Both the position numbers and the translations under genes were made by a program. A stretch of 7,438 nucleotides of DNA from assembly GCA_002255065.1 (NCBI GenBank), contig NJEF01000040.1, positions 1 to 7,438 on the forward strand, read 5' to 3'. The notes under the pieces are model-generated. The model made no database searches, was not told where the DNA came from, and saw only the letters and a program-made list of their open reading frames with translations. Numbering within the stretch: position 1 is the stretch's first letter; each line of letters opens with the position of its first letter. Below, one piece after another: positions 1 through 5,545 of the stretch. Source of the DNA: Desulfurococcales archaeon ex4484_204 (GTDB taxonomy: Archaea; Thermoproteota; Thermoprotei_A; Sulfolobales; NBVN01).

Positions 1-121
1 ACCGCACACTAATTGCTGAGCAGCTTAACACTGCTTAAACCCTCCAGCAAGACTAAGGATAAGGGCATAGCTAAGCGTTTTCAAGTAGGTACCCCTATTT
101 GAGTGCCTCCATTAATATTAT

Positions 122-140
122 TCAATAATGCCTCAATAAT
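122..140. repeat. Tandem TCAATAAT direct repeat with 11-base period
   Basis: TCAATAAT occurs at 122-129 and again at 133-140, so equivalent bases lie 11 apart, about one helical turn. It sits roughly 40-60 bases upstream of the likely TATA box of the 231-497 gene. That position would suit an activator or regulator site, but the region is AT-rich and such repeats arise by chance. No regulator is identified. Confidence 0.3.
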
Positions 141-180
141 CGCTATAATTGTTTTGCCGATTAAAGTGAAGTTGATGTAT

Positions 181-200
181 TTTGTTTAAGAGTTTTAAAG
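181..200 (+). promoter_or_regulatory. Putative archaeal TATA region for the mini-zincin gene
   Basis: Two overlapping TATA-like elements are seen: GTTTAAG at 184-190 and TTTTAAAG at 193-200. The first would place transcription start near 213-215, leaving a short leader that includes the AGGGGTGG ribosome binding site at 217-224. The second would give a nearly leaderless transcript starting near 223. The first fits the presence of a ribosome binding site better. This is inferred from spacing only. Confidence 0.4.
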
Positions 201-230
201 CCTGGCTCCCCTGGGTAGGGGTGGCTGCCT

Positions 231-497
231 GTGGAGGTTAGGGCGCTGTTCGCGGAGTGTACGTACTGCCAGGAGGAGGTGCCCGCGGTCTACGATCCGG
301 TGGATGAAGCGATCATCCTCTTCCTACCAGCCATTAAGAGGGCTTCGGAGAGGGAGGGGGTTGATATAGTTGATGAGCTGGTGAGGCTGATAAACCATGA
401 GGTGATGCACCACATAATTGCGGAGGTCTTGGGTAGCCCAACCCCTAGTAGGGTTGCTGCGGAGCACAGGGTTATGGAGAAGCTTGGTGTGTATTGA
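231..497 (+). CDS. Small putative zinc metallopeptidase (HExxH, minigluzincin-like)
   Basis: This 88-residue soluble protein has no signal peptide or membrane segment. The key motif is HEVMHH at residues 56-61, a HExxH zinc-peptidase signature (zinc ligands His56 and His60, catalytic Glu57) on a predicted helix. A further Glu78-His79 pair lies 18 residues after His60 and could supply the third zinc ligand, as in gluzincins. An isolated C10-x-x-C13 pair near the N-terminus is unusual for this class. The length resembles the archaeal minigluzincins, about 100 residues and known from Methanocaldococcus and Pyrococcus, but membership is only suggested by motif and size. The GTG at 231 is the first usable start after an in-frame stop at 216-218 and has the ribosome binding site AGGGGTGG at 217-224. 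Its 3' end faces the symporter gene with a single base between the stops. Substrate and role are unknown. Confidence 0.7.
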   Translation: MEVRALFAECTYCQEEVPAVYDPVDEAIILFLPAIKRASEREGVDIVDELVRLINHEVMHHIIAEVLGSPTPSRVAAEHRVMEKLGVY

Positions 498-498
498 G

Positions 499-1974
499 TT
501 AGGTCTTAAACCTCTTCTCAGTAAGCGATACTATTGAAGCAACTGCTAGGTTCCCTATGAGGCCCCAGAAGCCCTCATAGATACCTAGCGGGAGATGCCT
601 TAAGATCACCTTAATGTACGCAACTATAGCCATACCGGTCGCCATACCGGCTAGCGCGCCGTTCCTAGTGAAGGTGCCCGGCCTGTACATTCCCAGGATG
701 TACTGCGGGAACATCTGCACTATACCTGCGTACCCAACGAGCAGGAGGTATATCAGTATCCCTGGAGCGTAGAGGGCTAGCACTAAGGATGCAACAGCTA
801 TCACCGCTGTGAACACCCTCGCTGATAGGAGGAGCTCCCTGCGCGGTGCTGAAGGCCTTAGAAGCCTCTGCCACACGTTTCTTGAGAACAGCGCCCCGCT
901 AACATGGAGTATCGCTGCCGCTGTAGATATTGACGCAGCCATAGCGCCGGCACCTACGAGGCCTACAACCCATGGAGGGAATAGGACGCGGGTTACGAGC
1001 ATGAAGGAGTAGTCGCAGAAGGGCTTCTTAAACACCGGCATAGCTATTGAGTCGGTAGCGAAGAGGGCTATGGCTGTAAGCCCTACGAGTATTGCGGGTA
1101 TCTGAGCTATCTGGTACACGCTGACTGCAACCATGTTCCTCTTAGTGGTCTTTATGTCCTTAGCCCCGAACACGTTCTGGACCCTGTTAGGCCATAGCCA
1201 GAACGCTAGGGGGGCTATGAATATTATCGACAGGAACCACCCGACGTCCCCAGGCTTTAGGAACAGGCTGAAGTTACTACCTGCGGGCTGGCTTAGCTGG
1301 TAGCTCTGCAGCACGTTAAATAGGTTCGTTAGGCTCCCGAAGGCTATTAGAGGTGCAGCGATACCTATGAACCACACGGCGGCGAGCATTAGGGCTCCTT
1401 GAAGCATGTTTATGAAGACGACGCTCATTAAGCCTCCGACCACCGTGAAGATCGCTATTAAAGTGAACGCGATCACCTTAGCTATGACGGGGTTCATAGC
1501 CCCGTAGGACGCTGTCTCTATTATGTAGCCTATACCCTGTATTTGGAGCTGTATGTAGGGTATGCTCCACAGAGCACCAGCAATAGCTGTGAAGGCCCCG
1601 ACGGCCCTGCTGCCATATATGTCCTCAAAGGCATCCGCGATCGTTAGCCATCCCCTATCCTTAGCCTTAGACCACATCCTAGGAACCACTATGTACCCTA
1701 TGAGGTAGGATATCATTCCGTAGAGCGTTATCGCCCAGACCTTACCGCCCTCCCTAGCAGCTAGCCCGGGCAGGCCTAGGAAGGTGTAGGCGCTGTATAT
1801 GTTAGCACCAAGGCTTAACCAGAGCACTAGGAGGCCTAACCTCCTACCAGCAACAAACCATGCATCAACAGCTGCAACCCTCCTAAACCCTAGGTACGTA
1901 GCTAGCACGCCCACGCCCGCAGTAACGCCTAACCACCCAAATATTATTCCTAGGGCTATCGCCTCACCGCCCAT
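499..1974 (-). CDS. Sodium:solute symporter family permease
   Basis: A 491-residue polytopic membrane protein of the SSS family (LeuT fold, related to PutP, PanF and monocarboxylate permeases). The length fits the family, with about 12-13 hydrophobic segments. The N-terminal part shows the family pattern VAGRRLGL (41-48), then GANIYSAYTFLGLPG (56-70). Residues 342-360, including AASIST at 346-351, match the transmembrane segment that contributes the Ser/Thr ligands of the conserved Na2 site; Ser350 and Thr351 align with the PutP Ser-Thr pair. The sodium-critical Asp of PutP in the first core helix appears to be Ile58, though that aspartate is absent from many family members. The SAYTFLG region recalls the MctP monocarboxylate branch, but the substrate cannot be assigned. 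It starts two bases after the stop of the DUF3311-like gene, so the two are cotranscribed and probably form one transporter. The ATG at 1974 is preceded by GGTGGG. Confidence 0.9.
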   Translation of the reverse strand: MGGEAIALGIIFGWLGVTAGVGVLATYLGFRRVAAVDAWFVAGRRLGLLVLWLSLGANIYSAYTFLGLPGLAAREGGKVWAITLYGMISYLIGYIVVPRMWSKAKDRGWLTIADAFEDIYGSRAVGAFTAIAGALWSIPYIQLQIQGIGYIIETASYGAMNPVIAKVIAFTLIAIFTVVGGLMSVVFINMLQGALMLAAVWFIGIAAPLIAFGSLTNLFNVLQSYQLSQPAGSNFSLFLKPGDVGWFLSIIFIAPLAFWLWPNRVQNVFGAKDIKTTKRNMVAVSVYQIAQIPAILVGLTAIALFATDSIAMPVFKKPFCDYSFMLVTRVLFPPWVVGLVGAGAMAASISTAAAILHVSGALFSRNVWQRLLRPSAPRRELLLSARVFTAVIAVASLVLALYAPGILIYLLLVGYAGIVQMFPQYILGMYRPGTFTRNGALAGMATGMAIVAYIKVILRHLPLGIYEGFWGLIGNLAVASIVSLTEKRFKT

Positions 1975-1976
1975 GG

Positions 1977-2198
1977 CTACCCACCAAGCCTTACATCAAC
2001 TACGTGCAGCACTAGCAGGAGGGTGAAGACAAATAAGGTCCACCCAATAGCGTAGACCCATAAGGCGGGCACACCCCCGATCGCCACCCTTAAGCTATTA
2101 ACGAGCAGTAAGCCTGCGAGGGGTAGGTAAGCTAGGGCGAGGACCGCGGAGTACAGCGCTACCCTGCTTAAACGCCTTTCCCCAGGCACCATCAGCAC
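1977..2198 (-). CDS. DUF3311-like small membrane protein, symporter partner
   Basis: A 73-residue protein with two predicted transmembrane helices (about 12-33 and 45-67) joined by a short loop reading VNSLRVAIGGVP. The order LPL...VN...GGVP...W...LL resembles the DUF3311 family (PF11755). These small proteins are typically encoded directly upstream of SSS-family symporters and are presumed accessory subunits. Its stop lies two bases before the symporter ATG, supporting translational coupling. The start is ambiguous: GTG at 2198, ATG at 2192 and GTG at 2189 are all in frame. AGGTG motifs at 2208-2204 and 2200-2196 would serve the first and the last respectively. If the TATA box at 2223-2232 is used, the transcript begins near 2202, which favours the later starts. 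The function is not experimentally clear for the family. Confidence 0.75.
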   Translation of the reverse strand: MLMVPGERRLSRVALYSAVLALAYLPLAGLLLVNSLRVAIGGVPALWVYAIGWTLFVFTLLLVLHVVDVRLGG

Positions 2199-2222
2199 CT
2201 AAGCACCTATTCTTAACACTAA

Positions 2223-2232
2223 GGATAAATAG
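2223..2232 (-). promoter_or_regulatory. TATA box of the DUF3311-symporter operon
   Basis: On the minus strand the element reads CTATTTATCC. Its centre lies about 30 bases upstream of the GTG at 2198, predicting a transcription start near 2202 and a leader of only a few to about a dozen bases. This matches the spacing normal for archaeal promoters with short leaders. No clear purine-rich BRE is visible immediately upstream. Confidence 0.5.
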
Positions 2233-2269
2233 CTTACTGCGCCCTCAACTTCCAGAAGCTCCTCATGGA

Positions 2270-2295
2270 ATGCTTAAGGCGGAGAGCTTAAGCAT
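2270..2295. repeat. Perfect 9-base inverted repeat in the symporter operon upstream region
   Basis: The arms ATGCTTAAG (2270-2278) and CTTAAGCAT (2287-2295) are exact reverse complements separated by eight bases. Equivalent positions in the two arms are about 17 bases apart, compatible with a dimeric regulator. It lies roughly 40-70 bases upstream of the symporter operon's TATA box, so it could be an operator or activator site. It could also form an RNA hairpin if a longer transcript runs through it. No regulator gene is in the window. Confidence 0.45.
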
Positions 2296-2331
2296 GTACG
2301 CGGTATAGAGCTGGGAGTACCTGCGGGGGTG

Positions 2332-2342
2332 CTATTTAAAAA
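2332..2342. promoter_or_regulatory. Strong TATA-like element without an assigned gene
   Basis: TATTTAAAAAG on the plus strand is one of the best TATA matches in the window. Read rightward it would start a transcript near 2363-2366, running antisense into corA, with only a short GTG frame at 2371 behind it. Read leftward (CTTTTTAAATA) it would start near 2308 and pass through the inverted repeat toward the symporter operon. Its minus-strand run of five T could also act as a T-rich terminator for the corA unit about 85 bases upstream. These readings cannot be separated by eye. Confidence 0.35.
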
Positions 2343-2427
2343 GTAACTCAATGAACCTGACTATGTGTAAGTGTTTAAGGTAAGAGCTGCAGCCCCCCAT
2401 CCTACTGGCCTGTTGGTTCTTACTACT

Positions 2428-3285
2428 TTAAAACCACTTCTTGACCTTGAAGTACGTGAGGAGGGCCGCCGATATAGCTGCCATCACGGCCATGGTTATG
2501 TAGAAGGCGTAGGGGTCGTTGAGGCCCGGCATGAACCTGAAGTTCATCCCGTATATGCTGGCTATGAGCGTTAGGGGCAGGAATATGACCGACACTATGG
2601 TTAGCTTAGTCACGATCCTGTTAAGCCTCTCGGCATCGTAGCTAGCTATTAAGGGGAGGATTAGGGCTACCCTATCCCTTACGTGCTCGAGAACCGTGTA
2701 TAGCCTCTCAACATCGTCCCTTAACCCCTCAACAACCTTAGAGATCCGGTGCCTACCCAGCCTGTTAAGGGATGCGTTGATTACGTACCTTAACTCGCTT
2801 AAACACCTCCTTAAAGTCCTCGAATTACTGACAACCCTAACTATTGACGCCTGCCTAACTACGTGGCCCCGCGCTAGGAGGGACTCAATGCTATCGAGCT
2901 CCTCCTCGATCATGGTTAACGACTTAAACGACGACTCTACAACCGCTAGGAAGAACTCCCTAAGCAGTGACTCAGGCTCTCTACACCTCCCAACGAGCTC
3001 CCTAAACTGCCCTGCAAGCTCTGCTGGTAGGAGGACACATACCTCGCTGCCGCTAAGCACGACACCGGCTATAGCTGACCTAAGCGAGGGACGCCTAGGC
3101 ATAGGTGATGAGATAGCTAGGGCTACCCCACCGTTAGCAATAGCGAAGTAGGGGGTCCTGACCTCCCTACCAATTACCCTAAAACCTCTGGACCTGAGGA
3201 GGTTAGTGAACTCCTTACCGTCAGTAATGATGAGCACCCTGTAATCACCGCATTTAAGAACCTCCACTACTCCCTCCTCACTCAT
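2428..3285 (-). CDS. corA: CorA-type divalent cation channel
   Basis: A 285-residue member of the CorA Mg2+/Co2+ (sometimes Ni2+) channel family, which works as a homopentamer in the cytoplasmic membrane. The first 225 residues form the cytoplasmic part, with long charged helices such as 125-140 and 150-215. Two C-terminal transmembrane helices follow (about 225-246 and 260-279). The signature YGMNF is at 245-249, with GMN at 246-248. The C-terminus ends in a basic KVKKWF tail, as is typical. At 285 residues it is shorter than the roughly 315-350 of bacterial CorA, the difference lying in the N-terminal domain. The external loop usually reading MPEL is MPGL (252-255), so the loop glutamate is lost. 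The ATG at 3285 has only a weak GGTTA upstream. It lies 43 bases after hypD on the same strand, so cotranscription with htrA and hypD is likely. Confidence 0.9.
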   Translation of the reverse strand: MSEEGVVEVLKCGDYRVLIITDGKEFTNLLRSRGFRVIGREVRTPYFAIANGGVALAISSPMPRRPSLRSAIAGVVLSGSEVCVLLPAELAGQFRELVGRCREPESLLREFFLAVVESSFKSLTMIEEELDSIESLLARGHVVRQASIVRVVSNSRTLRRCLSELRYVINASLNRLGRHRISKVVEGLRDDVERLYTVLEHVRDRVALILPLIASYDAERLNRIVTKLTIVSVIFLPLTLIASIYGMNFRFMPGLNDPYAFYITMAVMAAISAALLTYFKVKKWF

Positions 3286-3328
3286 TAACCGTAACCAACG
3301 TTAAGAAACTTGCTTAGAGAGGTAGCTG

Positions 3329-4480
3329 CTAAGCACCTAGCAGGTACCTGTTCTCAGCCCAGATCCTGCAGGTCCCCTCAGAGCTAACCATACATGGTCC
3401 GTAGGGAGTGTCAGGGGTGCATGCCTTCATGAATAGAGGGCAGTCGGTAGGTACGGCCTTACCGAGGACCACCTCACCACACCTACACCCGGGAAGTACG
3501 TCGCTGAAGTACCCGCCCTCCCTAATCCCTAGCTCCCTAAACGCGTCGTTACGTCCATACGCGTCCTTAAGGGCTAGGCCGCTCCCACGCACTAAGCCCA
3601 CACCCCTCCAGTACGCATCAACCACCTCGTGAACCTCCATCAAAACCCTCTTAGCGTGTAGGGACCCTTCAGGCCGTACAACCCTTCCGTACTCATTAAC
3701 GAGCTCGGCAGTACCCCTAACAGCCTGGTTAAGGATTATCATCACAGCTAGGAGGACGTCGAGCGGCTCGAAGCCGGCCACCACCGTTGGGACCCCGAAC
3801 TCCTTAGGCAGGAACTCCCACACCCTGTACCCAGTGATAGCTGATACGTGGCCAGGAGCTATAACGCCCCCGAGCTCCACGCCCTCAACCTCGCTAAGTA
3901 GGTACCTCATTATAGGTGGTGTAAGCCTGTACGCAGTGAGCACTAAGAGGTTCTCGGGGACGGCTCCACTAAAGAGGGGCTCGGCAGTGCTCGGCACAGT
4001 GGTCTCAAAACCTACAGCGAAGAATACGTAGGTCGCCGAGGGGTTAGACCTAGCAATCCTTAACGCATCTAGGAAGCTGTAAACCACACCTACCTTACCG
4101 CCGTAAAGCTTAGCTGCAGCTAAGCTCCTGAACTCACGTTTAGAGCCGGGCAGCGCTGGCAGCCTAAACGCGTCCCCGTAGGTGAGTACGTGGTAGCCCT
4201 CGAAGCTAAGCTTAGCTAGCTCCTCAACGTAGTACCCCGGGGTTATGCATACCGGGCAACCAGGGCCAGCTATTAGGCTAGCCCCTTCAGGCATTAACGA
4301 CCTCACGCCGTAGTAAGTTATCGTCCACTCGTGGGTGCCGCAGAAGTTCATTATCTTAATCGATGAAACCCCCCTACTCCTAAGAGCACCCATTAGGTCG
4401 GCTATAGCCCTAACTATCTTAGAGCTAAGGGGGTTCCTCTCGTACAGCTCCTTAATCCTAAGCCTTAGATCTCTACCCAT
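3329..4480 (-). CDS. hypD: Hydrogenase maturation protein HypD
   Basis: HypD is the iron-sulfur scaffold on which, with HypC, the Fe(CN)2CO unit of [NiFe] hydrogenase is assembled in the cytoplasm. The 383-residue length is full size. Diagnostic motifs are all present: CGTHE at 47-51, GPGCPVC at 72-78 (Cys75 and Cys78), GFETTVPSTA at 157-166, and PGHVSAITGYRVWEFLP at 209-225. The C-terminal cysteine set comprises GCRCG (Cys332, Cys334), DCPLF (Cys347), Cys354, PCMVSSEG (Cys363) and Cys371, which includes the [4Fe-4S] ligands. The residue after CGTHE is Trp52 rather than the common His, a variable position. The ATG at 4480 is preceded by GGTG five bases away. It begins 21 bases after the HtrA-like gene and is followed by corA, all on the minus strand. 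It is thus separated from hypE, hypC, hypA and hypB, which lie on the opposite strand beyond a divergent promoter region. Confidence 0.97.
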   Translation of the reverse strand: MGRDLRLRIKELYERNPLSSKIVRAIADLMGALRSRGVSSIKIMNFCGTHEWTITYYGVRSLMPEGASLIAGPGCPVCITPGYYVEELAKLSFEGYHVLTYGDAFRLPALPGSKREFRSLAAAKLYGGKVGVVYSFLDALRIARSNPSATYVFFAVGFETTVPSTAEPLFSGAVPENLLVLTAYRLTPPIMRYLLSEVEGVELGGVIAPGHVSAITGYRVWEFLPKEFGVPTVVAGFEPLDVLLAVMIILNQAVRGTAELVNEYGRVVRPEGSLHAKRVLMEVHEVVDAYWRGVGLVRGSGLALKDAYGRNDAFRELGIREGGYFSDVLPGCRCGEVVLGKAVPTDCPLFMKACTPDTPYGPCMVSSEGTCRIWAENRYLLGA

Positions 4481-4501
4481 CTAGGCACCGATCCTGCGTC
4501 C

Positions 4502-5443
4502 TCATAGAGCCTCAACGACTATGGGCACCTTAACCGATAGCTCGGCACCCCACCTAATCACTCTAAGCACTACTACGCCCCTATCTATTGAGTCCTCGAT
4601 CGACTCCTTAAGATCCTTAGGCCTCCTAACCTCCCTACCGTTAGCCCTAACTATTACGTCCCCAACCCTTAACCCAGCTTCATGGGCTGGCGACCCCGGG
4701 ATTACCTTAACAACAACCACGCCCTCACTCACCGGTAGTGAGAAGAGGGTTGAGGTATCGGGGGTTACTGAGGCTACGTAGACACCTATGAACGCCCTTA
4801 AGGGCCTACCGTACCTAGCTATTATGTGGATGAACCTCTTCACGGTATTTATAGGTATTGCGAAACCCACCCCCTGAGCGTAGGGTATCATGGCCGTTGT
4901 CACTCCAACAACCTCCCCCTCAGCGTTGATTAGGGGGCCCCCGCTGTTCCCCGGGTTTATAGCTGCGTCGGTCTGTATTAGGTCCTCGAGGACTACGCCC
5001 TCACCAACGATCGTCCTACCAATAGCGCTTACAACCCCCATAGTGACCGTCGGTCCAGGGAGCCCTAGAGGGGACCCTATAGCGAACACTATCTCCCCCG
5101 CACTTAAAGCGTCCGAATCCCCTAGCTTGAGGGGTTTAAGCCCTCCCCTAGCAACCTTTAGGAGGGCTAGATCCCTCGACCTATCCACAGCGATAACAGC
5201 CCCCTCCTCCCTAGAGCCGTCCGGGAATACAACAACGATCTCGGCAGCCCCACCAACTACGTGGCTATTAGTTACAACCACGCCCTCACCGCTCACGATG
5301 AAACCCGAGCCAACACCTTTAGCGGGCCTAACACCTAGGAGTAGGTCGTACTTAGGCTTAACGGTAGTTATTGTTACAACGCTCTGAGCAACCTCCCTTA
5401 CAACACCCGCAAACGAGCTGCTTATCTCGGATAGCTTAACCAA
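4502..5443 (-). CDS. HtrA/DegP-like serine protease with one PDZ domain
   Basis: A 313-residue HtrA-type (S1C family) protease. The trypsin-like domain spans about 15-205 with a complete triad: His61 in TNSHVV, Asp91 in RDLALLKV, and Ser167 in GNSGGPL. Other family blocks are GVGSGFIV (43-50), GSPLGLPG (123-130) and IQTDAAINPG (156-165). A single PDZ domain follows (about 215-308), with SPAHEAGLRVGDVI at 251-264. There is no signal peptide or membrane anchor, so it should act in the cytoplasm, unlike bacterial DegP or DegQ. The only practicable start is TTG at 5443: an in-frame TAG lies 12-15 bases upstream and the conserved fold begins by residue 18. GGGTAAGG precedes the start. It is the first gene of a likely htrA-hypD-corA transcription unit, with 21 bases to hypD. 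The placement suggests, without proving, a quality-control role in hydrogenase maturation. Confidence 0.92.
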   Translation of the reverse strand: MVKLSEISSSFAGVVREVAQSVVTITTVKPKYDLLLGVRPAKGVGSGFIVSGEGVVVTNSHVVGGAAEIVVVFPDGSREEGAVIAVDRSRDLALLKVARGGLKPLKLGDSDALSAGEIVFAIGSPLGLPGPTVTMGVVSAIGRTIVGEGVVLEDLIQTDAAINPGNSGGPLINAEGEVVGVTTAMIPYAQGVGFAIPINTVKRFIHIIARYGRPLRAFIGVYVASVTPDTSTLFSLPVSEGVVVVKVIPGSPAHEAGLRVGDVIVRANGREVRRPKDLKESIEDSIDRGVVVLRVIRWGAELSVKVPIVVEAL

Positions 5444-5545
5444 GGCCTTACCCAGCTAGATACATCGCTCTAGTCTTAAAAAGCCATACAATTACGGGGT
5501 GCTACCCGCTACGGACTCAGCAACACCATTTAACTGGTTAAGGGT
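5444..5545. promoter_or_regulatory. Divergent promoter region between htrA-hypD-corA and hypE-hypC-hypA-hypB
   Basis: This 102-base gap must drive both hydrogenase-maturation transcription units. On the minus strand CTTTTTAAG (5475-5483) is centred about 36 bases upstream of the htrA TTG, predicting a start near 5453 and a leader of about ten bases. The same bases read on the plus strand as CTTAAAAAG and could serve hypE with a leader of about 40 bases. Alternatively ATTTAAC (5528-5534) may be the hypE TATA box if translation starts at 5570. A TTAAC-TG-GTTAA palindrome (5530-5541) lies just before the first hypE ATG and could be an operator. Confidence 0.45.

Larger units (their letters stand above)
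1..230. other. AT-rich intergenic region upstream of the mini-zincin gene
   Basis: No gene can be supported here: all frames on both strands close after short stretches. The base composition falls sharply toward AT between about 105 and 200, in contrast with the GC-richer coding regions. It contains two copies of TCAATAAT (122-129 and 133-140) exactly 11 bases apart, a small palindrome ATTATT-C-AATAAT (117-129), and TATA-like elements near 181-200. The extreme left edge could hold the start or upstream region of a leftward gene outside the window, but this cannot be shown. Confidence 0.6.
2199..2427. other. Intergenic region between the symporter operon and corA
   Basis: This 229-base stretch separates the 5' end of the leftward symporter operon from the 3' end of the leftward corA gene. 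It contains a TATA box for the symporter operon (about 2223-2232), a perfect 9-base inverted repeat (2270-2295) and a second strong TATA-like or T-rich element (2332-2342). Only very short open frames are present, such as a 10-codon minus-strand frame beginning inside the inverted repeat at 2295. No tRNA or convincing C/D-box RNA was recognised. The region is longer than any other gap in the window except the left-edge one. Confidence 0.6.

Noticed and set aside
51..61. ACTAAGGATAA shared between 51-61 and 2218-2228
   Set aside because: An 11-base match is expected by chance several times in a window of this size, and the two copies sit in different contexts relative to genes.
1..68. Leftward short open frame starting at the ATG complement near 68
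   Set aside because: It runs only 19 codons before a TAG, with no homology or clear ribosome binding site.
2340..2370. Possible C/D-box RNA (ATGAAC and CTGA motifs near 2350-2360)
   Set aside because: The boxes deviate from RUGAUGA/CUGA, the spacing is wrong and no second C'/D' pair was found.
2371..2574. 67-codon plus-strand frame behind the orphan TATA element
   Set aside because: About two thirds is antisense to the conserved C-terminus of corA, and the unique first 19 codons show no motif. Kept only as a possible transcript, not as a protein.
2696..3151. 151-codon open frame antisense to corA
   Set aside because: It lies wholly opposite the corA coding region, has a Ser/Thr/Leu-rich low-complexity translation typical of a reverse-strand shadow, and has no family resemblance.
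4890..5387. 165-codon open frame antisense to the HtrA gene
   Set aside because: It is Thr/Pro/Ser-rich and exactly opposite the protease domain whose catalytic motifs are intact, so it is a compositional shadow.
4502..5443. The HtrA-like gene as the hydrogenase C-terminal processing endopeptidase
   Set aside because: Hydrogenase processing peptidases are small HycI/HybD-type nickel-sensing enzymes of an unrelated fold. This protein has a classical His-Asp-Ser triad and a PDZ domain.
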